The notes under the pieces are model-generated. The model was given only the letters and a program-made list of their open reading frames with translations. It had not been told where the DNA came from and did not search any database. This document shows positions 1-13,489 of a stretch of 64,000 bases of DNA, piece by piece (position 1 is the stretch's first letter; every line of letters begins with the position of its first letter). The DNA comes from Lepisosteus oculatus. Taxonomy: Eukaryota; Chordata; Actinopteri; Semionotiformes; Lepisosteidae. The stretch lies in NCBI RefSeq assembly GCF_040954835.1, contig NC_090697.1:42592788-42656787 (forward strand), written 5' to 3'. The position numbers were made by a program, and so were the translations under genes.

Positions 1-740
1 ACTTGGTTAAACAAATATTTTTTAAAAAATTACAACACGTGCACTAAACACACAACACACAAGTTACGTACACCCGTTTACAAATTTACACTTTTGGCGC
101 TCCAGAGGCCTACGCCTAGAGCATTCACAAAAACCCCCAACTGCTACGAAGTATTCAAACTCATAACGGCTGCTAAAACCAGAATAAAATAATGCTTCTA
201 AACTAAATACATCACTGTTGTTACATTTCTCTTTGTAAACCTGGATGCCACCAAATGAATGGAAATCTCCTTAAAAAAATGTACCCACTAACCAGAAGAG
301 GCCATTTTTAACTGAGGGATTCTTTACTCAGGAAATTAGAGTTCCCTAAAAAACACAGAATACCAAGCTCCTTTAGCAAGGTTCAAATACTTTAGGATAG
401 AATACTTTTTGGCTGGACAAGGACCTCTTGCCTATCACTCGCTTTATGCTCTGTGTCCTCCTGTCCACTCTCTCTTATTCTGTCTGTGTTATCCTACACT
501 TTTGACACTCTTAATCATTTACCCAGAAATTAACTAAGGTAAAGAAGATCCAATTGATCAGTATTTCTCACACCCAGCACATCATGCCTTAGTATTATGC
601 TTAGAGAAACTTACCTGTACATAGTCACCTACCATAGCCTGTAACAATATCACTGGAATCCCAGAAATATTGTCAACAGAGATAGATGGTGAAAAACAAT
701 GATGGAAATGCAGCAGTAAAAAAAAGGGTTTATGGTTTTC
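1..740. other. No gene seen
   Basis: AT-rich sequence with no supported gene, RNA or recognised repeat. Confidence 0.6.
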
Positions 741-845
741 TCCATGCTGAAAAGAGAAGAAAAGAAACCCAACTTTTCAACGGGTGACACCTGACCAATG
801 CTCTACAGCTGAAACGTGGTTTTTTTCTTCTCTTTTCAGCATGGA
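741..845. mobile_element. Small element with 23-bp perfect inverted ends
   Basis: Bases 741-763 and 823-845 are perfect inverted repeats beginning TCCATGCTGAAAAGAGAAG. The 59-bp centre is partly self-complementary (CGGGTGACACCTGACC and similar). The total length of 105 bp and long arms fit a MITE or a foldback relic. No target duplication was identified. Confidence 0.6.
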
Positions 846-1584
846 ATAAACTTTTACTTATTCTTTTGCAGCCTGTGAATGCTAATGCAGCTACCTTTTT
901 GAACTAATTTAAAAAAACAAGAAAGATGGAAGGAGGAGAAGGGATCCTACTGGATATCAAAAAAGCATCCTCACTTGGGAATTTAAACTAGATTAACCCA
1001 GAGTTTATACATGTCAAATACATAAAACATATTGAAACGGCACAGTGTTAGGAGTGTGTAATAGACTACCAAATTCAGTTCCTCATTATAATGCATCTAT
1101 AGTCATCTAAACAACAATATTGAATCAGGGATATATGTGTAAATGTAGAAGTTGATCTAGAGATTTTAATTTTCCTGACTGTTCAAAACAAAGAAAAACA
1201 AGCAATTAATGAATGATACATGTCTAAAGACAAGTAGAATAATACAGCACAGACAAGAAATTAGGAGAAAATATACAATAATTTAAAGATATTCTGCTTG
1301 AACTATAGAAGAGTTTTATACCAAAGTCAGGCAAAGCCTCCAAATTCATAAAAAAATGAATTAAGAAAACTTTAAAGAGGTAGAAATAAACTATACAGAG
1401 ATAGATTCTAAACTCATTAAAACTCCTCTTCCCTCCTATACTCCACAAATCTGTTAGAAATCAGCTGATATATATCTAACCTAGCTCTAAATCAAGAACA
1501 GAATTGTAACAATGGGTGATTTCAATACACATGTGGATGTAGAAGGGGATTGACTAGTTAAGACTTTCTTGGCATTATTTGAGT
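846..1584. other. No gene seen
   Basis: AT-rich, short frames only, no recognisable protein similarity. Confidence 0.6.
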
Positions 1585-2000
1585 CAGTAATTAATTCCTT
1601 ACACTTATGCAGCGCTTTTCTGAACACTCCAACTCAAAGCACTTTACATATAATGGGGATTCCCCTATGGATGTGACAGCAGCCATAGTACACCAGTACA
1701 CTCACCAAACATCAGCAATCAGTGGGAAGAGAACAGAGTGATGATGCCAATTCATAGATGGCGATTATTAGGAGGTCATGAGAGATAAAGGCCAATGGGA
1801 AATTTGGCCAGCATGCAGGGGTAACACCCTTTTCGAGAAACACCCTGGGATTTTTAATGATGACAGAGAGTCAGGACCTCAGTTTTATGTCTCATCAGAA
1901 GGATGGCACCTTTTCTACAGTATGGTGTTCCCATCACTATACTGGGGCATTAGGACCCACACTGACCACGGGATGAGTGCCCCCTGCTGGCCCCACTAAC
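1585..2000 (+). repeat. Dispersed repeat, copy 1 (unclassified)
   Basis: Begins ATTCCTTACACTTATGCAGC and continues through AAAGCACTTTACA, ATAATGGGGA, CAGCAGCCATAG and CAGTACACTCACCA. The first 190 bp match 55310..55535. The 73-codon frame inside it is part of the repeat. Confidence 0.7.
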
Positions 2001-2937
2001 ACCTCTTCCAGCAGCAACCTTAGCTTTCTCAAGAGGTTTCCTATCCAGGTACTGGCCAAGTTCACACATGCTTCAATGGGTTGCCAGTATTGAGTTGCAG
2101 GGTAACATAGCAGGGTGGCAATATCAAGTAATATAATAAGCTGTGAACAGCAGGTAGTGGGTCCTTCTCACTCTCACATCCACATATAGACCACATCATC
2201 ACAATGGTGGCAATGGCATTCTTATTCTTATTGATACACCCACTTAACCAGGATCTATCCAGTAAATCTGTTGTAACCTTAGATCTGTTAAACCCCACTG
2301 TGATCGAAAGTCACGAAAAAAAGTACAGAAAAACTTGCCACCTTACTCTTGAAACTGTCTTAATTTACAAATACTGTATATTTGCTAGCTTGCATCTTAA
2401 CAAGATTGGTTGTTCAACTACTTGAATGCTACAACACGTGCATATGTACCATTTTATGTATAGTAGCACTATTAAAAACAAACAATACATTTAAAAAGTC
2501 CTCCTTGTGCTTTATTGACTCAACTCACTCTGTTAAAATAAACTGCCATAAACTTGAATGTAAATGAAGAACCACTTGAAAATACTATAACTTTTTTTTA
2601 TTCTGTCAAAAGAAAGTATGGGAAAGTAACATCCCTTACTCACCTCTCAGATTGTGACTGTAAACTAATAAATTCACAATAGAACAACCCAGTCTTTCTC
2701 TTCAGTACCATAGCCAGACTCACAAATCAACAGGTTGAACCCTACCTGATAATCCCCCTTCCATTACAAGTAATGATTTTATTACTTATTTTAAAGCAAA
2801 AAAAAACATTAAAAAACAGGTTCGGTTTACAGCTACCACATATGATTTTTTTTTAAATGTCATCATTCCCCCAATATCAAGCTCAATCACAAACTACCTT
2901 TGAATCTTTCTGCATATTAAATCATGATTAAATATTC
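2001..2937. other. No gene seen
   Basis: Short frames without recognisable features; part may belong to the repeat that begins at 1585. Confidence 0.55.
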
Positions 2938-3045
2938 CATCTATCAATTTTCTACTGCTTTATCAAATTCAGGGTCATGGGAGAGCTGTATACTGGTAAT
3001 TAATAGGCACAAGGCAGGTTACACCCTGGACGAAATGAATTAACA
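2938..3045 (-). mobile_element. SINE/LINE-like tail fragment
   Basis: ATTTTCTACTGCTTTATC, GGTCATGGGAGAGCTG and GGCAGGTTACACCCTGGACG are the ordered landmarks of the common fish repeat that ends in ATGGATGG. It abuts the LINE relic at 3050. Confidence 0.4.
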
Positions 3046-3049
3046 TCTG

Positions 3050-4345
3050 AACTAACATGCGACATGCCACAGGGTTCTGTACTTGGACCTATATGTTTTA
3101 TTCTCCATCTGCTGCTTGTTGGTGACATTATCCACAGACACAACATTAAATTGTAGCACTCCACTGATAACACACTCTTAATATATCCATGAAACCCAGA
3201 TGCACTGCTCCATGTATGGAAGTTGTTAAAAGTTGGATGACGGCAAACCTCCTAGTGCAAAATTCAGACAAAACAGACGTTACTATTATATATTAGTCTG
3301 GGACTAATTTTGATTTACAATTTGGATTTGATTTAGATCTCTGTGCTGGGCATTTGTGTTTTATTAGCTGTAGATTTGCAGCACTAACTCTATGGACCTA
3401 TTTGCACTTTAACACTATGAACAGGAAGTTCTCAAAACATCAAATTGTATGTTAACTATCTGAAACCTCTTTGTTTATGAATTCAAAAGTATTGACTGTA
3501 AGTTAAAATACATTTATTAGTTTATCTTGTAATTTTGGTGTATACTGTAAACTTGAACAGGTTTACCACCACAGCCTGTCTCTTGCTGTAATGGTGTAAC
3601 TAAGATCTTTTATTATACAGAGTCAAATACTGTACATCTTTATTTATAGAGACGGTACAAAATACAGTCTCTACCTGAAAATAAGAGATTGAGTTTTATT
3701 TGGTATCTTTTTAGTTTCACTCCTAATTTTACCTGCTTGGTGTTTGCTGAATAAAACACTGGAGCTTAAAATCCCGACTCCCTTGTAATGTTTGAATGGT
3801 GTTTGGCTGGCTGTCAAATTGTTAGAGTTTTTTGTCCTCCACCTTAGAAGTTAAGATTCCTTCCAACAGCATGTCAAAAACTATTACATGCCTTTATCAC
3901 ATCAAGGCTTTATTACTGTAACACAGTGTTATCAGGATGCCCAGATCATGCTTTGTCTACCCCTCAGCCAGTATAAAACATGGCTGCAAAGGTTTCAGCT
4001 AGAACATGAAAATACAATTACACCTCATTCCTTATGCTCCACTGGCTTCCTGTGTGATGCCAAATGGATTGTAGAAGTATGTAGAAGACTCTTCTACATA
4101 CAGTATAGTACATACAAAACCATAAATATTCTAGCGATCTGTTACTCCTATATGTAGCAACATAACCACTCTGGTCTCAGGAAGCTGGCTAACTCAGAAT
4201 CCCTACAATCAGAAATATGTTGATGACACAGCTAGACTCCAGAACTGTGGAGTGAACTACCTCACCATGTTGAAGATTCTCTATCTGTCTCAGCCTTTAA
4301 ATCCAGAAAGAAAACTTATTTCTTTAGTCTCTTATTCTAGCTTAA
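3050..4345 (+). pseudogene. L2-like LINE reverse transcriptase relic
   Basis: Plus-strand translation near 3065 gives MPQGSVLGPICFILHLLLVG then DIIHRHNIKL, matching the conserved reverse transcriptase block before the YADD motif of fish L2-like elements. Near 4015-4120 ITPHSLCSTGFLCDAKW resembles the C-terminal ITPxLxxLHWLPV block. The stretch between is frameshifted, with stops and possibly an insertion. Confidence 0.6.
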
Positions 4346-5455
4346 GTTCTTAACTGCTGTTGATGCCTTAGGTTGTCATGTGAAAAGGCAGAATTACTAG
4401 CTACTGCTTAAAGTGCTGGTTTAATCTATTGAAAAAAAGGTGAATTCATCCTGTTTTCTATTCATCTTCCACCCCACATTGTGGTCCCTTAAGCTCTAAC
4501 CGAGTTTCTTCCTCCTTGAAAAAGACTTGTGCCACTTCCCCCAGCACCTGCCCCACCTAAAGAGCAACTCTACTATAGCTAGACTAGTACATTCCACTAT
4601 ACAGTATGTTCAAAGATCCCAGATTGATCAACCCAGTTGACTGGGACATACCTACTCCCACTCACGTTCCCACATACTGTACATCCACTTCCACACACTA
4701 ACCCCAACAGATTACACACAACCTTTATCAACATGAATCAAACAGACATCATTCAGATATCACCTCACTATACATTTCTAGTTCCTGGAGGGGTGGCAAA
4801 CCATTGGGCCTTGGACCACCAGAGATTTATTTTTCTCTTTATGAAGTTTATTTGTCCTCCATGCCTGATTGTTACACGTTTATTTCTATTATATCCTAAA
4901 GTACTTAACATCCACATACACTAACCTCCTTTTCATTAACTGCATTATATAACCCTGTCTGAATGGTCTGTATACACAAATGAGAAAGCGCTCTGTAAAA
5001 TCTTGTGATGGGTGTGATGGGTCTTTACAAAAATATTTTTAAAAAGAACAAGATCCAGTTAAAGAAAAAAGTATACTGAAATGCAAGCATGATTTGAAAA
5101 TGACATTAGAAAAATGAAGAACAAAATAGAAGCATTTTAATGGAGATTAAAATAAATTAAGGTTTTTGCAATAAGAAATGAAATAAAGTGTCTCAAAGAT
5201 AAAAAAAGGAAAAATGTTTACTAAGAAAGGAACAGATATGCTTCAGGCTAAGAAAAAACAATATTAAATAAGATTAGTACAAAAAAGCAGAAATGTTAGA
5301 GATACTAGAATCATTTCAATAGAGTTTTTTTAACAACAATAGAAGTAAATAAAGAGTATATGTCATGGTGTGTTTAGATTTAGATTTTGCTTCTGATAAA
5401 GAAAAAGCTCTAATTGCAAGCAGTAGGCATTGAAGGAAGTCACATACTTAATGCC
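4346..5455. other. No gene seen
   Basis: Strongly A-rich in 5040-5360. The stretch near 4780-4830 weakly resembles the repeat at 7399..7625. No gene supported. Confidence 0.55.
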
Positions 5456-5932
5456 ATGTCCTCTACCCACCACATTCTCACACGGAAACGCACCTGCACT
5501 AATTACACTCCAACCCTAAGCACTTCAGCCAAATGACACCGCCCCTGCAAATCAGCCAACCACGACACTTCATCAATCAACACACCTTCTTCCTCACACA
5601 GTACTTAAACCCTTCTGAAGGCTCTGCTTTCTGCCTGATATTGGTTGTTCTTTTGTGTGCCTATTTCACCTTAGATTCTGTTTCCGTCTTGCTCTGTTAC
5701 TAACCTTGGAACTCACTATGTCTACTCTCTTTGGATTTGGAAGCCTTCTTGGTGACCTTTACCTTTTGGACCACGAAAACTGCCTTTTCGACTACGACTT
5801 CAGCCTTGCCCTATTCTGGATTGGAAGCCTGCTCTCCTACCTTTTTCTACGAACCTCGGAACTCGACTAAGACTCGTCTAGCCCTCTAAGGTACTGCATT
5901 GGGTCCTGCTTCCTCAGTGGGTCATTCATGAC
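5456..5932 (+). mobile_element. Probable decayed LTR of a different family
   Basis: A GC-richer block with a TATA-like GTACTTAAACCC near 5611 and an end of the form GGGTCC...TCATTCATGAC, as in fish gypsy LTRs. I found no clean target duplication, so the borders are estimates. The 71-codon frame inside it is not a gene. Confidence 0.45.
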
Positions 5933-6479
5933 TCTTAAATTAAGAACTGGTTCTTGGAAAGAAGCAGAGGATACAAACTAAGGGCTAAAAGCTCAAACTG
6001 GAATTATATAAATCTAAGTAATTCAGAGATCTGTATAAAAAAATTTTAATGGTCTAGAATCTCATATGGTATAGTTAGGATTATTAAGTCCAACTTCACC
6101 TACCCATGGAATCTAGGCTAGAAGTAATACAGGGGTGGAATTTACAGGAAAACCCATGAAAGGAATCCTGAAGGATTTCTACATGCTCTCCAGTCAGTAC
6201 ACAGAGCTCTGGGAACCAAGTCCTCAGTGACAGAATAAGGCAGGTGTACCACTGTTGCACCCTGCCAAGATACAGTATGTTTGGAAGCTGGTGTGCAATA
6301 GTTTCTCCATAATGGTGTCTAAATCCTTGGTACCATTTTCCAAGTCCACAGGACATTAGTTGATAGTAACAGGAGTAGGATAATCTCTGGAGGCTCCTAG
6401 TCACTGGCACAGTGATGGTTGATATCAAAAGCTATTCAATTTACCATGAGTGAGCAGATTCTCTATTCTTAATTTCCTT

Positions 6480-6905
6480 CAGTTTCATGGAAGACAATCA
6501 TGTTTGAACATAAGGTAAGCCAATGAGCAAGTTAAACTCGCAGACAATGTGAGACTAGGAAGACTAACAACCACTGCAGACACTGCAACAAATCTGAAAA
6601 ATTTAGACCAAATTTATGATGAAGCAGACTGATTAGATTTAATGTAGATGGTTATTGGACAGGCATCTGCTTGGTGTAGGTATCAAAAACAAACATAAAA
6701 CAAGTTTGAAGATTAAGCTTATGGCAAAGACGCTTATGGGGATACATGAGTTTATAACAGAGAGCACTATGTACTTTTTTTTTTGCACAAAATTGGGGAG
6801 TGTGAGCCAACCTAGTGGTATTAGTGACAGTGGTATGAGAAGAGAGCTCTTACAGGTACAGAACAAGTTTTATATAGAAGATGTCTGTTTTATAGTTAGC
6901 AGCTA
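6480..6905 (+). pseudogene. Possible CR1-like LINE relic
   Basis: The order of weak matches (antisense-free plus strand; ADNVRLG-like in one frame, a segment resembling FNVDKCKVLH, then an Asp/Gly-rich stretch) recalls the region after the YADD motif of CR1-type reverse transcriptases. Frames shift repeatedly, so the call is tentative. Confidence 0.3.
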
Positions 6906-7064
6906 ACAGAATGAAGGATCTCATCCAGACACATTTTTTGGGGGGAAGGGAATGGTACTGATTTCAATGACATCTGTACAATTTTCCAAATCTCTGCTAC
7001 CTGCTGTGCAAAAGTGCATCCTGTTCTTCATTTGACTTCCACTTCCATGTAGCTAGTTGGACAA

Positions 7065-7400
7065 TTCAATTCAAAACGCTTTATTCATCCCAGTGGGGCA
7101 ATTTAAGCAGCAAGCGGTGTAACATACTGTACAACACAAGACAAAAACAAACATTGCTGAGAAAGTATACATAGTTATAACAGCACATGGACCGTAGAAG
7201 TGATTGAAACTTAGTGTATAGTACTAGAAAGGTATTGGTCCATGTACACTTGTTTGTGGGCTCTGTCCAATAGACATAATTTACAGACATTGTTTGCAAG
7301 CCTGAAGGTCTCTGGAAATAAGCTAAATATACTTTTCTTTGGCTTGCACTGTGGATAGTGAAAAATGTCTTCCTGAAGGCAAAAGTTCAAACAATTAGTG
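7065..7400. repeat. Dispersed repeat, probable LINE 3' end
   Basis: Contains AAACGCTTTATTCATCCCAG then TGGGGCAATTTAAGCAGC, a phrase common at ends of fish LINE copies, followed by decayed sequence. Orientation and borders are not fixed. Confidence 0.4.
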
Positions 7401-7625
7401 GTTCCCATACCTGGTCCTGGTGAACCACTTTGTCTTCTGGGTTTTGCTCAAGCTGAGTTGCTAATCATAGACTGATCGAAACCTTCCTTTCAGTTAATCA
7501 AAGGTCACTTTACATCTAATTGCACATGTGCAGAAGGCAGGGCTGTAGAGGGCTGTTTCCTCTCCAGCCTTCATGTTGTTGTGGCTGATATTCCCCACTC
7601 TTACTGGAAGAGTTTGTTAAAGAAA
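7399..7625. repeat. Dispersed repeat beginning CATACCTGGTCCTGGTGAAC
   Basis: The phrase CCTGGTCCTGG...CTGGGTTTTGCTCAAGCTGAG resembles a short interspersed repeat frequent in fish. A weaker piece may occur near 59980. No coding content. Confidence 0.35.
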
Positions 7626-7729
7626 TACTGTAGGTGTGTTTGTTTGATCATGTGAATTACTATAATTTCACAAAGATAGAGACCACTCAACTGATCATGT
7701 GTCCTCTCGAAGTAAATTTGTGCAACTGA

Positions 7730-8013
7730 ACTAATTTAGGTTTACCAAAGTAAAGGAGGTGAATACGTACAGAATCATTACATGTAATTTTGTGCATGTA
7801 AATGTAGGTTTGCCACCATTTAAATGTTTATGCATTTTTATGACTTTCATTTTTCTGTCATTAAAACTCAATTTCTTTTTGTTTTGCTTTGGATGTGTAG
7901 AGTAGGTCGTTTACATAAAACTATTATTTGCTACTTCAAAGTGTCATGATTATGAGCTTTAAAGCAACAAAATGTGAAAATTGCAAAGGTCTTATTATTT
8001 TTGCAAGGCACTG
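7730..8013 (-). mobile_element. Tc1-like element, one end only
   Basis: The block ends TTTTTGCAAGGCACTG followed by TA, the terminal sequence of the fish Tc1-like family. Upstream it carries the internal spacer typical of the family (GGAGGTGAATACGTA). The transposase part is absent. Confidence 0.6.
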
Positions 8014-11000
8014 TATATAGTTTTGGATCACATTTCTCTCTCTGTATATGCAGTATACACAATAGTAGCTCTTACTAATGTTACATCTGAAAATCCTCAC
8101 AGTAAGTAGTACTTTAACAACTTTTAGTATGAGCTCAAATGGGGGGGGGGGGAATGGATGTAACTCTGCAGTGAAGGACAGGAATAGCAATATAGCAATT
8201 AGATAAAAATTTAAGATTGAAGTTGCATCACACAAAGTAAACTGTTTCCTCTTACACTTCACAGGAATTTTAATCGGCAAACCTTATATAAATTAGCTTC
8301 TGGGTGTAAAAGAGGCAGTCATAAAGTATTTTCAAGCATGCACCTGATGGTTTTTCTTTATTTTCATCTTAATGTTTTCCTTGTTACAGCTGATTCATTT
8401 ATTTAACTAGACATGTTAGAATTGTCAAAACATTTTATTTTTAATACATTGATTTGATTGTGAGTAATTCCCAAAGCTCTCATTCAGCAGTATTTTATCA
8501 TGTCATATTTCACTGAGTACTAATAATAAATTGATATATAAATCTTTTTTTTTTCCCCTATGTACAATGTCTATGACAATTAAATTGATACATCTGAAAT
8601 GCTTTGCTGTTTCCAGTCATTCATTTTTGGAAAGCTTATTCCTGGTAAAGCCAGAGGAAATCAAAAACTATCCCAGAGTGCAACATGCAACAAAAGACAT
8701 GCACACAAGCATTGAGTGACAATTTTGGGACTCCCATTAATCAAACTGGCATGTCTTTTGAGGGTGGAAGGAAAGAAAAGCAACCACAGTAAAGACAAGT
8801 GAACATGAGGACCTGAGAATTCCACACAATTCATTCCAGACCAAGACTTGTAAAGCAATATTTACATCCATCACTGCACTAAGGCTCACAGAAAAACTAT
8901 ACTGTACCTTATCACATGTATAGTTACAGGGGATACTAAATATCAATATGGGCAACGCACAGCTGCTGAGCACTGTTCACCACAGATTTCACTGTGAGAG
9001 AGGTATGAGAATTGAAAGAGAAAATGAGTTCATGGTCCTATTGAGTCATAGCTAATGACAAGTTTAAAGGTCAAAATGTCACGGGAAGAGCTGAAACAGT
9101 GATTAGTGCAATCGTGAAGGTCAATTGCAACTAATCCTCTTATCTCAAAACCCTTTTACATCAGCAATACAAAATATTTAATGCTTAAAAATAGTCTTTA
9201 AACTAATATAGTAATAGGTAGCTTGTGCACCACACTGAGCATCCTTGAGGAGCACAAATAGCCAGAATACATCTGTAATTACTTCCACAAACTGCAGATC
9301 CTTCTCAAAGTTAATGCACTGGAGAGAACTTAATGAACAAAGGGCTCCAAGAGACCAAAGAACTTTGCAAAACCAACTTTTATGGAAGTGTTTACTCAGC
9401 AAAAGTCCAGAGAAACTAAAGCTGGTCCCAGGTGGTAAAAGTTAATCATTTTCAACAAGTCCAACCAATGCCACTATTATAATCCAACAATTTAGCTTTA
9501 CTCCAGGACCTAGAATCAGACAGCCAGGATGTGGGAGCTCAAGGGAGCTGCTTCCAGATCACTTCCATTGCTGATTCAGATATTCAGTCACTGGTCTCAA
9601 CTACATTTTCTGCTAGAGCTAACTAAATCCAAAAAGAGAAGTGAGGTTCCTGGAGGCTATTCACAGGAAGACTCCAACCGAAATTTGGGACTGTGAGGTA
9701 ATGATATGCTTCCTCCCTGGAGCAGAAATGGCTGATATCGCTAATGGATTTGACAGACTCTGAGCTAATGCAGGCAAGAACCCAGTTAATATACATGGAA
9801 GCCAAAGAAATGACATTGATATAAACGGCACACTTCACATCTGTAGCAAATTCAATCGCCTCAGAATAACTAACTGAAGAAAAGGGCTACAGGAAACTTT
9901 TTCATAGCAAAGTCCATCTGTACCAACATGGATTATGTGTGAATAATATGGTCAGTAATTGTCTTGGCAAAACATTCAGGAAGAACAAACAAACATTTAA
10001 ACTAAAATGGGGGAGAAGACAAATTAAAATCCAACGGGAAGTTAATGTTATAAATAAAGATTTAATCTTTTATTAAACTCCAAATCTTGAAATTAATTTA
10101 ATTTCAGATTATTTGGGGGTAAAGAATTTTACCTTTATATTATCTGTAACATATGAACATACTTTAAGGACATGTTTTATCAAACATACTTTGGGCTTAA
10201 TTTCTCACTATCTTATATAGACACTTTTTCACAAGAGAAAAACAACATATCATTACAGGCAAGTATAATTTAACTGAAGAAAGATGAACTGAAAATACTT
10301 GCATTTTATCAGATTCAGATTTAAAAGATTTCTATTCAAATAATAGTGCCAACAGTTTTACATATTACTAAAAATCAAGATCTCTCTGAAGCCACAGAGG
10401 CTCCGTGCTCCTTTTTTTTCCCCCACAAACCAACTCATTTTCCCCCTTAAAACAGCTGACATGCTTGAGAGGACCCGGGGATCAGAAATGTATTTATCTG
10501 ATAAACCACAGATGTGTCACGGCTGAAGCATAACATGACAATTTCACAGAAAGCATCAGGGAAGGATACAAACCATCTTCTCTTAAATCTTAAGGAAGAA
10601 CCTCCATTAAAATTATTTTTATTTCAGTTTTGGAGCTGTAATACAACAGATCAACTAAAATAAAAGTAGTGTGTGCATTACACTTGAGGGAGAATTGAAA
10701 GAGTTCAGATGTTCTGAAATTTCATACTCTGAGTAACTTTTACATGATTGTGGAATATGCTCTGTATTTACAGTAGATTATTTTATAATACTAGCTTTTT
10801 TATCATCAAAAGCAATATTTTAAAGGTTAATTTCAGTAAAAAATACTGCTTTAAAATATTTTTTATGTTTAATATATAAATATGAGGATAACACAATTAT
10901 AGTTTTCCATACTAAGATGTGCATGCTGATAAATTAGTTCAGGTCAATAGTTGTATAAGCATCAATAGCATCTATTAGTTTCTTTACTTTATTATGAGAA

Positions 11001-11969
11001 ACATCCATCCATTCTTCCAATTTCAAACAGCAAACAGTTGATCTACCATATCACATAGATTTTGATAAGTTGTTCCATAGTAACAAATGAACTGTTGCCA
11101 CCCAGTGGAAAATCTTGTCAACATGTGGAATTTGTTAATAGGAAATTGTTTTCATACAGGTGTAATTTTATACTAAGCAAAGACACCAAACATTGCATAC
11201 TATAATTCTCTTGTGACAAGACCTAAAATGCATTTTGGGGCCTATAACTCTATGACAGTGAGTTAATGCAATCAATTTCCAAATGAAAAAGACAAGACAA
11301 TCTCTTTAGATAAACAATTGCACAGATGGATTTGCCCTAGAAAAAGAAAACCCTACAAAAGTATATAAATCTCTTTGAAATAAATTTGTATTGGAAGAAG
11401 CCAACACAAGGAACACATTACATTGCTAAGAAAAAGAATGCCATTATGGAGTTGCATACTGTATATATAACTTGACAAAAAATACCATAAGCAGAAAAAA
11501 GCAAATTGTCCTAAGAAATAAAAACCAGAAAAGTTGCTGCAGAAATGGTCTTAAATAAACACAGCAGCACTGCAAGCAAACATTGATAATAGATTTGAAT
11601 GATACTTTATTGCCCATAACTGTGAAAATCCTTGGCTTCTCCCATAAGAGGTACATCAATTATGAGACATGTACATACCAAAATATAAAAGTCACATAAA
11701 ATCACATACATCTACATACAATCAGAAAACAGTACATCATAGGTAAAGCAAATACTCTACTAATCAGCACCCAGTAACTGTTGACAGTTATCAAGAGAGT
11801 GTCAGTGGAATGTTACTGTACAAAACAGAAAAGCAAAAAGTTCTACTGTCCATAAAATGCTGCACACTACCACAACATGATTTATCACATATATACAACT
11901 GGTATATTTTAATTGTGTATTCCATGGCATGTCACGTTAACAGCATAGTACGTTACAAGAGGTTCCTGT
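8014..11969. other. About 4 kb without a recognised gene
   Basis: AT-rich, only short frames. A CCATCCATTC piece near 11006 may be another SINE tail. The block 10395-10560 is more complex than its flanks but has no coding character. Confidence 0.55.
8141..8152. repeat. Run of 12 G
   Basis: Uninterrupted mononucleotide run; a likely place for length variation or sequencing error. Confidence 0.95.
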
Positions 11970-12438
11970 TGTCACGATATTAGTTCCCCCTCCTTAAGGG
12001 TGCTCCAGCCCTATCACTCAAGACTTTATTCTATGCACCTGCTCCCTTTTCCCAGCCCACCTTAAAAGCCAGGCGATGACGCTCATCCGGGCTCTGCATC
12101 TGATTTCCATATCATGCGAGTCCGGGACCTGGAAGCGCCTGGTCCCGTTAAGGTTTTAACCTCCGTTCCCCTGTCCGCCGGTTCCGACCTGGCCTTCGTG
12201 GTTTTAATTCCGAGTTCTAATGGATCTCCTGGTTTTGGACTTACCCTTGCGTTTTGGATTTTCCCTAAGGACTACTCTTGGATTGTTCGCCTCGGCCACA
12301 CCTCCCCCGTGCACCAGCGCACCTTGGACACGCCCCCTTGTCTTCAGCCCTGTTTTCCTGCATGACGTTTCCCTAGTGTTTCCCCACTCCGTCGGACTGT
12401 GTCGTCCGCATAGGGTCCGGAAAGAACTGTTCGTTACA
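11970..12438 (+). mobile_element. Solo LTR, copy 1 (gypsy-type, TGTCACGAT...GTTACA)
   Basis: 469 bp bounded by TG and CA, with CCTGT directly repeated on both sides (11965-11969 and 12439-12443), the 5-bp target duplication expected of LTR retroelements. It has a TATA-like CTTAAAAGCC near 12061 and is GC-rich against an AT-rich background. No second LTR, primer-binding site or gag/pol is adjacent, so it is a solo LTR. Open frames inside it are incidental. Confidence 0.82.
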
Positions 12439-12443
12439 CCTGT

Positions 12444-13489
12444 GGGATGTAAAGAAACAAGCAGAATACATTCCAAATTAGATGCCCTTGGTTAAATTAC
12501 TGTATCAGCTTCACACATACAGCACACACAGATTCTCCACCTCCAACCACAATGCTTCTGATTGATGTTGTCACAGTTTTAGCTTGACCAGGCCCTGTTT
12601 TGCAGAAAAACAATGGGGAAAAAATTACACCATGAGTTCTATATGCACCCTTCCTCCAAATTTCAGAGTTGCCTCAACAACTAAACCACCAGTAGTCTCA
12701 CTGGAATAATAACTAGTATTTTTTTCATGATCTCAACATGGTAATGATTTGTAATTATATTATTGAAGAAAGGAGAAATAATGTTGTGTGAATTTAGAGA
12801 AGTGGAGAAACATATATCACTTCATAGGAGGAAATGAAAAGCTGACATCTGATCTGCACAACAGCGAGCAATAGCAACAGCAGTAAAAGTGTTTTTTTTT
12901 GCTATTTTTAAATTGCTGAAATCTAGCAAATAGTATTCCTCACTTTTGATGTTTAGTGCAGTATTTCACCTCACCATGTCTCTTTAACCTTGCCTTAGTC
13001 TAATTATAACAACAGCTCCTCAGTTAAAACCTCTGAAACTCTGCTAATTATAATTAAAAGGGAAACTGCTTCTCACTTTTCATCACAGGTGCTGAGCATT
13101 AGTCTTAACAGTCCCTCAAGGAGCTTTTATTGGTAATGCAGATCACTAATCTCTGAGCCCATATAGTGTATCCAGCACTTTACCCATTGCATCCATCCTT
13201 TCATTTGCAAACTTAATTTGTTCCTCAAATATATTGTAATAAGAATTATGCATAATGAAAATCAAACTCCTATTACTCTACATTTAGTAAAAATATGCAG
13301 AGTGTTCCTGTGGTCTAGAAAATAGCATAATATTGCATGTTACCTTAAGTGTAATGGCTGAAATGTCAACACCCTTGTATTTCTATGAAAAGTAGCCCTA
13401 TTATACTTAATATTAGTTACAAGTAACAAGACAAAACATATAAAACTGTCAAACATATAAACACTGCAGCTAAGTTAAAAATCATCATG
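12444..13489. other. No gene; complex non-coding block at 12965-13150
   Basis: The block 12965-13150 has balanced composition and contains TAATTATAATTA, a core recognised by homeodomain proteins, but conservation cannot be judged from one sequence. Confidence 0.45.

Noticed and set aside
12114..12495. Overlapping frames of 83-91 codons on both strands
   Set aside because: They lie inside LTR copy 1 and reflect its high G+C; no family similarity.
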